From positions 3,720,001-3,784,000 of the forward strand of contig NZ_CP109427.1 of the NCBI RefSeq assembly GCF_036250695.1: DNA of 64,000 nt, given 5' to 3'. Positions 43,831 to 52,309 of this stretch are shown here, piece after piece. The stretch is from Streptomyces sp. NBC_01497. Its GTDB lineage: Bacteria; Actinomycetota; Actinomycetes; Streptomycetales; Streptomycetaceae. Position 1 is the stretch's first letter. Every line of letters starts with the position of its first letter. Made by a program: the position numbers and the translations under genes. The notes beneath the pieces are model-generated. The model did no database searches. It was not told where the DNA came from and saw only the letters and a list, made by a program, of their open reading frames with translations.

Positions 43831-44499
43831 TCACACGAGGGGGTAGCCGATCGACTCTGCCACCTCGACGACATCGCCCCATGACGCCCGGGGGTTGAGC
43901 CCGGCGACCTCCGCGGGGCCCAGCGGGCGCAGGTCGTAGATACGGCGCACGGCTTCGATGGCGACCGGGGTCTCGTAGTAGTCCTCGGCGAACGCCTGGA
44001 AGGCCTCGGGGGTCGGAGCGACGAGCAGCTCGAACAGCCAGGTGGAGCCGTCCGGGTCCGGATGTCCCTCGGGGAAGTCGACGTCGCCCGCCTGCCAGCG
44101 CTCGTCCCCCGTCCGGCGCCAGAGGCATGCCGTCACCACGGGCGTGCCGTCCTCGTCGCAGAAGGCGGGCTCGTCGACAAGGTTCCGGAAGACGTCGGGG
44201 ACGGAGTCCACCACACCGGGCCACGGCACCGGCACGTCGTCGTAGCCGTACGGGCTCAGCGGGGACTCATGGTCGAAGCCGCGTATGTAGGCGCCGGCGG
44301 AGGAGAAGACAACATCGAACTCGTCACCTGATCCGTTGCTCATGGAGGCGAGTTCTTCGGTCTCCGACCAGTCGGTGTTGAACGAGTAGCACCGCTCACC
44401 GTCCGGGTTCAGTACCGCCTCGACCATGGCCATCGAGCGGCAGAGGTTTCGCAACACCGCGATGTCAGGCAGCACTCGGGCAACATCGTGAACAGTCAT
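43831..44499 (-). CDS. Hypothetical protein (acidic, Trp/Tyr-rich)
   Basis: A 222-residue acidic protein of a family I have seen only as hypothetical in Streptomyces. Visible marks: MTVHDVARVLPDIAVLRNLC at the start, FDVVFSSAGAYIRGFDHESP in the middle with a PWPGVVDSVP segment, and AEDYYETPVAIEAVRRIYDL near the end. No signal peptide or membrane helix. Shape and acidity are immunity-like, but no toxin neighbour is visible. The start could be 44508 instead of 44499. Confidence 0.75.
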   Translation of the reverse strand: MTVHDVARVLPDIAVLRNLCRSMAMVEAVLNPDGERCYSFNTDWSETEELASMSNGSGDEFDVVFSSAGAYIRGFDHESPLSPYGYDDVPVPWPGVVDSVPDVFRNLVDEPAFCDEDGTPVVTACLWRRTGDERWQAGDVDFPEGHPDPDGSTWLFELLVAPTPEAFQAFAEDYYETPVAIEAVRRIYDLRPLGPAEVAGLNPRASWGDVVEVAESIGYPLV

Positions 44500-44599
44500 G
44501 GGGCACATCCAAGCCCACGCCACCGACACCCTCCGACCACCGACTGCGCCTGGCGCACCCGGTGGTCGCCCCGAGGTGGCTTCGCTAACGTCGTCGCCC

Positions 44600-45262
44600 A
44601 TGACCGAAGCGACCGATCTGGATGCCACGCGCACGGCCTACGACACCGTCGCCGTCGACTACGAGCGGCTGCTACGTGACGAGTTGGACGCGAAACCACT
44701 GGACCGCGCGATGCTCGCCGCGTTCTGCGAGCTCGCGCGGGTGCCGGGTGCGGGGCCCGTCGCCGACCTCGGCTGCGGTCCCGGCCGCGTCACCGCGCAC
44801 CTCGACTCCCTCGGCCTGGATGTGTTCGGTGTCGACCTGTCACCCGGGATGATCGCGGTCGCCCGCCGGACCCATCCGGACCTGCGGTTCGTCGAGGGGT
44901 CGATGACGGCGCTCGACCTGGACGACGGCGCCCTTGGTGGCGTCGTCGCCTGGTATTCGACCGTCCACACCCCACCTCGGCTGCTGCCGGCCGTGTTCGG
45001 CGAGTGTCACCGGGTGCTGGCCCCGGGCGGCACCCTGCTGCTCGCCTTCAAGGTCGGGGACCAGCACCTGCACCGTGAGCGGGCCTACGGCCACGAGGTG
45101 TCGCTCGACGTCTACTGGACGCCTCCCGAGCTCGTCGCGGGCCTACTGCGCGAGGCCGGCCTGGTCGTGGACGCCCGGATGATCCGCGAGCCGGACGAGA
45201 GCGAGAGACCCCGGCAGGGCCGGCAGGCCTTCTTCCTCGCGCACCGGCCCGCGGTGGCGTAG
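44600..45262 (+). CDS. Class I SAM-dependent methyltransferase
   Basis: A 220-residue methyltransferase (Methyltransf_11/25 type). Motif I VADLGCGPGRVTAHL (about 54-68), motif II FGVDLSPGMIAVARR and the VLAPGGTLLLAFKV motif VI are clear. TAACGT (44586-44591) ends eight bases before the ATG, suggesting a leaderless or nearly leaderless mRNA. Divergent from the hypothetical gene at 43831. Substrate unknown. Confidence 0.9.
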   Translation: MTEATDLDATRTAYDTVAVDYERLLRDELDAKPLDRAMLAAFCELARVPGAGPVADLGCGPGRVTAHLDSLGLDVFGVDLSPGMIAVARRTHPDLRFVEGSMTALDLDDGALGGVVAWYSTVHTPPRLLPAVFGECHRVLAPGGTLLLAFKVGDQHLHRERAYGHEVSLDVYWTPPELVAGLLREAGLVVDARMIREPDESERPRQGRQAFFLAHRPAVA

Positions 45263-45445
45263 GGGCGCGGGACATGCCGTGATGTGCCCCGAGGACGCCC
45301 GGCGACGGCGGGCCGGCGGCAGTGCCGTGGTCGTACGGTGGTCGTGCGGGCGGGCGCGCCGCGGCCGGATGCCTACGGGACGACAGCCGGCCGGATCAGC
45401 ACGTCACCGCCACCGATGCGGTGTTCGCGGTCCCCGGCCGGGACG

Positions 45446-46297
45446 CTACCGCAGGTAATCCGCGGTCTCGGTTCCCAGTACCCTCAGCAGTGCCAGAGCT
45501 TCGGCGTCAGGGGATCCCTGCGGCGCGCTGTAGAGCACGACGTGCTGGTCCCGGTCCGTGAGCGCCATCACGTCGCAGTCGACGGTGATCTCTCCGACGA
45601 CCGGGTGGCGCAGGGTCTTCGTGAGCATCTGCGCGGCCTGCACGTCATGCCGCTCCCATAGCCGGGCGAACTCGGGGCAGGTGTCGCGGAGTTCGTCGAC
45701 GAGACCGCGCACCTCGGGATCCGCCGGGTAGCGGGCGAGGGTGGCTCGGAGTTCCATGACGACGTGGTGGCGGAACTCGGCGGCGTCGGAGATCCCGTAC
45801 AGGGTGGTGCCGGGCCGGTCCGGCCCGAGGAACGCCCGGCGCGCGAGATTGCGGTCGCCGGGGGCGAGCGCGCCGAAGTCCTCCATGAGCGCGGCGGCCA
45901 GGTCGTTCCACGCGAGCACCTCGAACGTGGCGGAGATGACGAAAGCGGCTGTCCCCGGCAGCCGTTCCAGGAGCGCGAGGATGCTCGGGCGGACGTCGCG
46001 CCGGTGCAGCCGGTCACGGATCGGCGCGGTGCCCGACAGGACGTGGAGGTGGTCGGACTCGGCGTCGGTGAGCCGCAGCGCGCCCGCGATCCCGGCCAGG
46101 ACCTCCCCCGAGGGCCGCGGTGCCCGGCCCTGTTCGAGCCGGACGTAGTACTCCGTCGAGATGTGCGCGAGGACCGCGGCCTCCTCACGGCGCAGACCCG
46201 GTGTCCGGCGTCGCGGTCCTGAGGGAAGGCCGACGTCCTCCGGCCGGAGCCGCTCGCGGCGGCTGCGGAGGAACGACCCGAGCTCCTGCTTGTTCAT
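45446..46297 (-). CDS. MmyB-like XRE transcriptional regulator
   Basis: A 283-residue regulator: N-terminal helix-turn-helix (about 8-80: LGSFLRSRRERLRPEDVGLP; RTPGLRREEAAVLAHISTEY; LEQGRAPRPS) joined to the MmyB-like PAS-fold ligand domain (about 110-275, with AWNDLAAALMEDF and DRDQHVVLYSAP). The family binds fatty-acid-like ligands and usually regulates a divergent SDR gene, which is exactly the arrangement here. Confidence 0.92.
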   Translation of the reverse strand: MNKQELGSFLRSRRERLRPEDVGLPSGPRRRTPGLRREEAAVLAHISTEYYVRLEQGRAPRPSGEVLAGIAGALRLTDAESDHLHVLSGTAPIRDRLHRRDVRPSILALLERLPGTAAFVISATFEVLAWNDLAAALMEDFGALAPGDRNLARRAFLGPDRPGTTLYGISDAAEFRHHVVMELRATLARYPADPEVRGLVDELRDTCPEFARLWERHDVQAAQMLTKTLRHPVVGEITVDCDVMALTDRDQHVVLYSAPQGSPDAEALALLRVLGTETADYLR

Positions 46298-46384
46298 ACT
46301 CCGAGTGTGCACCCCGGGCGGCGGGGGATCCTGGTACGGACTGTGCCTGTATCCGGCCCGCGGGCCGACCCGACACTGGCGCCC

Positions 46385-47182
46385 ATGACGGACAACATCG
46401 GCCTCGCGCCCCTCGACATCGCACCCATCGGCCTGCTCACCGGGAAGGTCGTGCTCATCACCGGCGCCAGTCGCGGCATCGGCGCGGCCGCGGCCCGGCT
46501 CTTCGCCTCCGACGGCGCCGCCGTCGTGCTCGCCGCCCGCAGCACGGACGCCCTCGACCGCATCGTCACGGAGATCCGCGCCGGCGGCGGCGTCGCCGAC
46601 GCCGTCACCCTGGACCTCGCCGACCGTGCGAGTATCCGCGACGCGGTCGACCGCGTCGGGGAACTGCACGGACGGCTCGACGGCGCCTTCAACAACGGCG
46701 CGACGATCCAGCAGCCCGGCCCGCTCGACACCACGAGCGACGAGGACATCGACGAGCAGTTCGCCGTGAACTTCCGCTCGCACTGGACCGCCATGACCGC
46801 CGAAGCCGCTCTCATGCGACGCGGTGGCGGCGGGGCGATCGTCAACACGTCGAGCATCGGCAGCCGCCGCGCGAATCCCGCCCTGCCCGCGTACGGCGCC
46901 ATGAAGCGCGCGCTCAACAGCATCACCGAGACGGCGGCCGTGACCTGGGGCCGTCAGGGCATCCGCGTCAACGGCATCACCCCCGGCGGCACCGCCACGG
47001 AGATGATCGACGCCTGGGAGGCGCAATCCCCAGGCATCATCGAGCGCAACGTCGCGGCGACCCCGCTCGGCCGCATGGCCGAGCCCCGCGAGGTGGCCGA
47101 GGTGGCCGCGTGGCTGCTCAGCGACCGCGCCTCGATGGTGACCGGGGCGATCGTGCCGGTCGACGGGGGCGCCGGCGCCTGA
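46385..47182 (+). CDS. Short-chain dehydrogenase/reductase
   Basis: A 265-residue SDR. The cofactor motif is TGASRGIG (about residues 26-33), the catalytic set is N in FNNGA, S in NTSSIGS, and YGAMK with Tyr and Lys; the C-terminus TGAIVPVDGG is normal. It uses NAD(P)H to reduce an unknown carbonyl. Divergent from the MmyB-like regulator; 87 bp between the starts. Likely repressed by it. Confidence 0.92.
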   Translation: MTDNIGLAPLDIAPIGLLTGKVVLITGASRGIGAAAARLFASDGAAVVLAARSTDALDRIVTEIRAGGGVADAVTLDLADRASIRDAVDRVGELHGRLDGAFNNGATIQQPGPLDTTSDEDIDEQFAVNFRSHWTAMTAEAALMRRGGGGAIVNTSSIGSRRANPALPAYGAMKRALNSITETAAVTWGRQGIRVNGITPGGTATEMIDAWEAQSPGIIERNVAATPLGRMAEPREVAEVAAWLLSDRASMVTGAIVPVDGGAGA

Positions 47183-47367
47183 AGGGCAGAGCCCGGGCAC
47201 GCCGCGGCGGCACCGCGCCGTACGAACCCGTCGGCGCTGTCGACTCGTTGGGCGCGCTGCCGGCGGGGGCACGGCTCGCCGCCGACTCCTTCGGCCGACC
47301 GGCGCGGGGGCGTGGCGGCAGGGCCGGTTCGGGAACCACCACGCCCCGGGTCGCGTGATCCAGGGGT

Positions 47368-48324
47368 ATGCCATGGCAGCGCGTCAGGTTCGTCAGCGTC
47401 GTCGGGCTCGGCGGCGCGGCGCTGTCGGCCGTCCAGTACATGGCGGTGCTCATCGCGCTGTTCACCGGGGCCGGCCCCGCCGTGGGCACGGCCTGCCTCA
47501 GCACCGCGCTGATCGTCACCGCGTTCGCCCGGGTCGCGACGGGTGGCCGGGCGGACGTGCCGTATCTCCGCAGCCGCTCGGGACCCTGGGTGTGGGCACT
47601 CACCGTGTACACGGGCGGCGCCGGCGGCACGCTCGGCCTGCTCGCGCTCACCCGCGGCAGGAGCGCGGACGACGCCCTGACCCTGCCCGGTGTGTTCCTC
47701 GGCTCCGCCGCCTGCTTCGGGTTGACCGCCGCGTACTTCCTGCCCGGCGTCCGGACCCGCCTCGCCGTCATCGGCGCCACCGCGGTCTTCGCCGCGAGCA
47801 CGGGTACGGGCGCCTGGGCCGCCGCGCGCCCGCCGACGACCGCGCAGTGGCTCGCCGGCCACCACGTCGACCGCGCGCTGTTCCGGCTCGGTACGGCCCC
47901 GGCCGGTTACACGGTGAGCGGACTCGGAGCGGGAAGCGACGCGTTCGGCGCCACCTACCGCCACCGTGCGGCGGATGGCGGGGCGTTGAGGCTGACTGTG
48001 CGCCGGATCTCGTACGCGAGGGAGCGCACGGCGGCGAACGGCTGTCCCCTCGCGGTCGGCCGCAGGTCCCTCTGCGCGTCGGACGGCGGGGGCCGGCAGC
48101 GGGTGCGGTACGCGGAACCCGACGCGAGCGGCATCGCGATCACCCCCGACGGGGCGGTGCCGCCGGGCGCGGTCGACGAACTCCGGCTGCGCCGGTCCGG
48201 GATCGTCTACGTGGTCACGTACGACGGGGGCGGCCCGTTCGACCTGGACGCCGCCCGGCACGTGCTCACGACGCTGCGGCCACCGACCGCGGCCGAACTG
48301 TCGACGCTGGTCCGCACGCCCTGA
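47368..48324 (+). CDS. Membrane protein with extracellular C-terminal domain
   Basis: A 318-residue protein. The first 150 residues hold four hydrophobic segments (VVGLGGAALSAVQYMAVLIALF; GTACLSTALIVTAFA; WALTVYTGGAGGTLGLLAL; FLGSAACFGLTAAYFL, then RLAVIGATAVFAAS). The following part, about 165-318, is an exported alpha/beta domain with two Cys (NGCPLAV, RSLCASD). No family recognised. The stop codon lies inside the first copy of a 138-bp tandem duplication, so its C-terminal five codons are present twice. Confidence 0.75.
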   Translation: MPWQRVRFVSVVGLGGAALSAVQYMAVLIALFTGAGPAVGTACLSTALIVTAFARVATGGRADVPYLRSRSGPWVWALTVYTGGAGGTLGLLALTRGRSADDALTLPGVFLGSAACFGLTAAYFLPGVRTRLAVIGATAVFAASTGTGAWAAARPPTTAQWLAGHHVDRALFRLGTAPAGYTVSGLGAGSDAFGATYRHRAADGGALRLTVRRISYARERTAANGCPLAVGRRSLCASDGGGRQRVRYAEPDASGIAITPDGAVPPGAVDELRLRRSGIVYVVTYDGGGPFDLDAARHVLTTLRPPTAAELSTLVRTP

Positions 48325-48580
48325 GACCGGTGGCGCGGGGGGCACCCGGCATGCCCGCTCGCGCGGGCGGGCCCATGGCACCGCCGCGCCGCCCGAGGCC
48401 CCGCCCGGCCCCGGACGCGATCGGCGCAGGCGCCTCGTCCCGCCCTGGTCCGCACGCCCTGAGACCGGTGGCGCGGGGGGCACCCGGCATGCCCGCTCGC
48501 GCGGGCGGGCCCATGGCACCGCCGCGCCGCCCGAGGCCCCGCCCGGCCCCGGACGCGATCGGCGCAGGCGCCTCGTCCCG
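48307..48580 (+). repeat. 138-bp near-perfect tandem duplication
   Basis: Copy 1 at 48307-48444 and copy 2 at 48445-48580 appear identical over 136 bases (period 138). The unit begins with the last six codons and stop of the upstream membrane protein gene and ends just before the TetR stop. It probably arose by a recent slippage or unequal exchange. Confidence 0.93.
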
Positions 48581-48594
48581 CACCGCAAGCCCGC

Positions 48595-49239
48595 CTACTC
48601 CGGTACGTACACCCCCGCGCGGACGGCGGCGAGCACCGCCGCCACCGCACGCTCCCCCACCGCCTCGTCCAGTGCGCCGCCGCTGACCAGCACCCGGTAG
48701 TAGAGCGGCGCCGAGACGGCCCGTACGACCTCGTGCGGGTCGGTGCCCACCGGCACCTCGCCCCGGCGCTCGGCGAGACGCACGCACTCCGCCCACTCCT
48801 CGACGCGGCTGTCGTAGAAGCGGCGCAGCGCCTGTTCCGTCCGCCGGTCACCGGTGGCCGCCGCGATGACGGCCTTCAGCAGGGGCCCCTGACGCGCGTC
48901 GTTGAGCGTGGTGACGACGAGACGCGCGTTGGCCCTCAGGTCCCCGGCGAGCGAGCCGGTGTCGCTGCGGCGCACGGACTGCTCGGCCATGTCGTCGAGC
49001 AGGTCCGCGACCAGCCCCGTGGTGGTTGACCAGCGCCGGTAGACGGTCGTCTTGCCGACCTCGGCGCGGCGCGCGATGTCCGTGAGGTCGAGCCGGTCGA
49101 AGCCGTGTTCCGCCAGCGCGTCCCCCGCGGCGCGCAGCACGGCCGCCCGGACGCGGGCCGTTCGGCCGCCGGGCCGGACCGTGCCCGGGTCCTTGACCGG
49201 GGGCCGGCTTCTGTCGCCGGCCTCACCGACAGCATTCAT
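48595..49239 (-). CDS. TetR-family regulator
   Basis: A 214-residue regulator of the AcrR type with the helix-turn-helix at about 30-75 (VRAAVLRAAGDALAEHGFDR; AEVGKTTVYRRWSTTTGLVA). The C-terminal domain is of the TetR_C_16 kind found with exporters. Divergent from the exporter gene at 49345 with a palindrome between the starts; it is likely the repressor of that gene. Confidence 0.92.
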   Translation of the reverse strand: MNAVGEAGDRSRPPVKDPGTVRPGGRTARVRAAVLRAAGDALAEHGFDRLDLTDIARRAEVGKTTVYRRWSTTTGLVADLLDDMAEQSVRRSDTGSLAGDLRANARLVVTTLNDARQGPLLKAVIAAATGDRRTEQALRRFYDSRVEEWAECVRLAERRGEVPVGTDPHEVVRAVSAPLYYRVLVSGGALDEAVGERAVAAVLAAVRAGVYVPE

Positions 49240-49288
49240 AACGGGACTCCAGTTCCATCAATACGTTTCCTCTGGTACGGTGAATCCA

Positions 49289-49316
49289 TTCTAACGGAAC
49301 TACAGACCCGTTAGAA
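49289..49316. promoter_or_regulatory. TetR operator palindrome
   Basis: TTCTAACGG (49289-49297) and CCGTTAGAA (49308-49316) are perfect 9-bp inverted arms around ten bases, between the divergent TetR and exporter starts. Confidence 0.85.
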
Positions 49317-49344
49317 CCCCACCACGTCCACCCGGGGGACCACC

Positions 49345-50931
49345 ATGTCCGCACGCAGGCCCAACACGACGCAACCACCCCGGCCGACGCCCCGCGCGGC
49401 CGCAGACACGGCACCACCCGCGGCCGTGCGCGAGGAGGCACCGGCCACCGCGCGCAGGACGGCCACCGCACGGATGACAGGACGCCAAAGACTCGTCCTG
49501 ACCCTGCTCCTCGGTGCCCAGTTCATGATCGCCGTGGACTTCTCCATCCTGAATGTCGCCCTCCCGGCCGTCGGCAGGGGCCTCGGCTTCCCGCTCGCGG
49601 ACCTGCAGTGGATCTCCACCGCCTTCGCCCTGGCCGCGGCGGGTTTCACGCTGCTGTTCGGGCGGATCGCCGATCTCGTGGGCCGCAAAAGGCTGTTCCT
49701 GGGAGGCATGATCGTACTGGGGTCCGCCTCGCTGCTCGGCGGACTCGCGGTGTCACCCGAAATGCTGCTCGTCGCACGTGTGTTGCAAGGCCTCGCGACC
49801 GCGGCGGTCACACCCGCCGGCCTGGCCCTGCTCACCACGTCGTTCCGCGAGGGACCACTGCGCGAACGCGCGCTCGGCCTCAACGGGGCACTGATGTCCA
49901 CCGGGTTCACTGCGGGCGCGATCCTCGGCGGCCTGCTGACCGAACTGCTCTCCTGGCGTTGGGCGTTCCTCCTCAACGTCCCGGTCGCGGCGCTGATCGT
50001 CGCGCTCGCGCCCTCCGTGATCACGGCCTCCCGCCCAGCCGCACGGCCCCGCCTCGACGTACCCGGCGCCGCGTCCGTCACAGCCGGACTGCTCTTGCTG
50101 GTGTACGGCCTGACGCGGGCCGGCACGGCGGGCTGGACCGCGCCCGGCACCCTCGCGCCACTCGCGGCCGGAGCGCTCCTGCTGGTGGCGTTCTGGCACG
50201 TGGAGAAGCGCGCGGACGCGCCGCTCGTGCCCGTACGGATCCTGCGGCGCGGCAGCGTGATCCGGTCGAACGCGACCGGGCTGATCGCCTTCGTCACCGA
50301 GACGTCCCTCGTCTTCCTGCTCACCCTCTACCTGCAGGAGGTGCTGGGCCGCTCGCCGCTCGCGACGGGTCTCGCGTTCGGGACGCTCGGCGCGGGCACC
50401 GTGCTCGGCGGAACGCTCGGCGGACGCGCGGTCGGCCGGCTGGGCGCCCGGCGCACGATCCTGCTGGGCGGCGTGGTGCAGGCGGTGGCCACGGCGGCGC
50501 TGGTGGCGCTCGGGACGTCAGGAACGTGGATCTGGCTGCTGCTCGCGGCGACGTTCGCCGGGGGCGTCGGCAACATGCTGACGATCGTCGCGTTCATGGT
50601 CTCCGCCACCTCGGGGCTGCCCGACGACGAACAGGGCCTGGCCACGGGCATCGCCACCCTGTCCCAGCAGGTCGGCATCACCCTGGGCACGCCGGTGATG
50701 AGCGCCGTCGTGACCGGCGTGACCGGCGGGGCGACGGGTGCGACCGAGATGCTCGGCGGCATCAGGACGGCGATCGCGATCAACGCGGCCCTGGTCCTCG
50801 CGGGCGCTGTGCTCACCACCCTGCGCCCACGACGCCGCAGGAGCGCTCCCCGAGCCGCCGACGGTGCCGGAGCCGGGGCCGCGCGTCGCGCCGACCGCGA
50901 CGCGCCGGCCGACGACCGCCCGGCCGGGTGA
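49345..50931 (+). CDS. DHA2-family (EmrB/QacA) MFS exporter
   Basis: A 528-residue drug exporter with 14 hydrophobic segments. Signatures are DFSILNVALPAVGRGLGF, LLFGRIADLVGRKRLF (motif A), LVARVLQGLATAAVTPAGLALL and LSWRWAFLLNVPVAAL (motif C region). First 45 residues and last 40 are polar. Divergent from the TetR gene, with an operator between. Substrates are unknown; typical ones are drugs, dyes and antibiotics. Confidence 0.95.
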   Translation: MSARRPNTTQPPRPTPRAAADTAPPAAVREEAPATARRTATARMTGRQRLVLTLLLGAQFMIAVDFSILNVALPAVGRGLGFPLADLQWISTAFALAAAGFTLLFGRIADLVGRKRLFLGGMIVLGSASLLGGLAVSPEMLLVARVLQGLATAAVTPAGLALLTTSFREGPLRERALGLNGALMSTGFTAGAILGGLLTELLSWRWAFLLNVPVAALIVALAPSVITASRPAARPRLDVPGAASVTAGLLLLVYGLTRAGTAGWTAPGTLAPLAAGALLLVAFWHVEKRADAPLVPVRILRRGSVIRSNATGLIAFVTETSLVFLLTLYLQEVLGRSPLATGLAFGTLGAGTVLGGTLGGRAVGRLGARRTILLGGVVQAVATAALVALGTSGTWIWLLLAATFAGGVGNMLTIVAFMVSATSGLPDDEQGLATGIATLSQQVGITLGTPVMSAVVTGVTGGATGATEMLGGIRTAIAINAALVLAGAVLTTLRPRRRRSAPRAADGAGAGAARRADRDAPADDRPAG

Positions 50932-51034
50932 CGCGCCCGAGACCCGTGCCGCCCGCCGGGCTGGTACTGCCGGCGGCCCTGAGGGCACTGCTGTCCCGGC
51001 TGCCCGCCGGACACGCGGACTGCGCCGTGGATCT

Positions 51035-51231
51035 CCTGCCGGTCCTGCGGTCCCGCCGCTGGGCGTCGCCGTACTCTCGACGCTCGCCGCGTCCCGCTCG
51101 CGGACACTGCTCGACGACACTGCTCGCGGCCGGCCACGGCCGGGTCCGTGGCGCTCACCGACGGCCACCATCCGGCGTCCATGGTCGCGGCGGTGCCGCC
51201 GCTCGTCGCATTCGGCGTCGCCGCCACAACG
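51035..51231 (+). pseudogene. Decayed C-terminal fragment of a second DHA2 exporter
   Basis: Three reading frames in turn resemble the last helices of EmrB-type transporters: LGVAVLSTLAASRSRTLLDD (51059-51118), then LLAAGHGR (51120-51143), then VALTDGHHPASMVAAVPPLV (from 51148). At least two frameshifts separate them. This is a relic of a different exporter next to the intact one. The rest of the 50932-51488 gap is GC-rich Arg-type noise with no gene. Confidence 0.65.
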
Positions 51232-51439
51232 CCCCGTACGAAAAAGGGCCGTACGTACGAGGCCGTACGAACGCCCCCGGACGGGGTCCCGGGGAACCGG
51301 ACCCGCACGCACCGGATGCGCAGGGACACGTCCCGTACCGGCCGGTCCCGTACGCATCGGATCCCTGCGAACACGCGCCGTACCGGCGAGATCCGCCGGG
51401 ACCGGCTCCGTGGGCACGACAAGGGCTGAAACGCGCGAC

Positions 51440-51475
51440 CGCCCGCGTACGTCCGGTCACGGACGTACGCGGGCG
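51440..51475. terminator. Perfect 15-bp hairpin
   Basis: Arms at 51440-51454 and 51461-51475 pair perfectly around a 6-nt loop. It is located 13 bases beyond the DUF3099 stop and is likely to be its terminator. Confidence 0.85.
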
Positions 51476-51488
51476 GGGGCCGTTCACT

Positions 51489-51812
51489 TCACGGTCGTCC
51501 GCGGCGGTTGTTCTTCTTGTCGCCGGGGTTCTGATCGCTCTGGGTCTTCTTGCCGGGGGCTTGCTTCTTCCCGTCGAGCTCGTCCCACCACTCGTCGGAC
51601 GTCTCGTCACCGGAGGTCTCGTCCCACCATCGGTCCCCCCGGCCGCGCGAGTTGCCGACCATGGCCGCCACCGGCGGGATCACCATCGCCACCACACACA
51701 TGGCGACGGCTGCGGGGATCGACCAGAGCCGCACGAACGCCCAGGCGGATACGAAGAGCACCAGGCACCCGCACATGAGGGCGAAGTAACGACGACGGCG
51801 TCGCGTGTACAT
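51489..51812 (-). CDS. DUF3099 membrane protein
   Basis: A 107-residue protein with two hydrophobic segments (FALMCGCLVLFVSAWAFVRL and AAVAMCVVAMVIPPVAAMVG), a Trp/Glu/Asp-rich cytoplasmic tail (RWWDETSGDETSDEWWDELD) and a basic end. This is the DUF3099 family. TACGCT lies six bases before the ATG on the minus strand, so it is probably leaderless. Last gene of a long leftward set. Confidence 0.85.
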   Translation of the reverse strand: MYTRRRRRYFALMCGCLVLFVSAWAFVRLWSIPAAVAMCVVAMVIPPVAAMVGNSRGRGDRWWDETSGDETSDEWWDELDGKKQAPGKKTQSDQNPGDKKNNRRGRP

Positions 51813-51870
51813 GTCTCCAGCGTACGACCGGCATCGGGACTACGGCCAACGCTGCACGGTGCGCGGGCAT

Positions 51871-51926
51871 ACGTACGGCGCGCGGCGCCCACCCCCGTCA
51901 CAAGGTGGGCGCCGCGCGCCGTACGT
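51871..51926 (-). terminator. Exceptionally long perfect hairpin terminator
   Basis: Arms at 51871-51893 and 51904-51926 pair perfectly over 23 bp around a 10-nt loop, 21 bases past the DUF1416 stop. It probably ends the sulfurtransferase-DUF1416 transcript. Confidence 0.85.
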
Positions 51927-51947
51927 CCAGCGTCGTGACGCCGCGCG

Positions 51948-52235
51948 TCAGACGGAGATCGCGACCTCGGCGAGACCGCCGGTCTGCGCGACGACCGTAC
52001 GGTCCGCCGTGCCGCCCGGGACGAGGGCGCGCAGCGTCCACGTGCCCTCGGCAGCGTAGAAGCGGAACTGTCCGGTGGCCGAGGTCGGCACCTCCGCGGT
52101 GAACTCGCCGGTCGAGTCGAGCAGGCGCACGTAACCGGTGACGGGTTCGCCGTCACGGGTCACCTGGCCCTGGATGGTCGTCTCACCGGGCTTGATCGTC
52201 GAGGCGTCGGGGCCGCCGGGCTTCGCTCCACACAT
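51948..52235 (-). CDS. DUF1416 protein
   Basis: A 95-residue protein of DUF1416 (starts MCGAKPGG; repeated transthyretin/CNA-B-like strands in VTGYVRLLDSTGEFTAEVPT and GQFRFYAAEGTWTLRALV). Conserved downstream of the thiosulfate sulfurtransferase gene in actinobacteria, here 74 bp from its stop. The single Cys at position 2 may carry sulfur or metal; that is inference. Ends with the 23-bp hairpin. Confidence 0.9.
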   Translation of the reverse strand: MCGAKPGGPDASTIKPGETTIQGQVTRDGEPVTGYVRLLDSTGEFTAEVPTSATGQFRFYAAEGTWTLRALVPGGTADRTVVAQTGGLAEVAISV

Positions 52236-52309
52236 GCTTGTTCGTCCTCCGGGTCGGGCGGTTGTGCGGTGGGTGGCGGGGCGCCTCGCGGGGCGCCCCG
52301 CCGAAGCGG

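Noticed and set aside
43602..43874. Minus-strand ORF of 90 codons beyond the unknown gene
   Set aside because: No ribosome site, no codon bias and overlap with the hypothetical gene; probably noise in degraded DNA.
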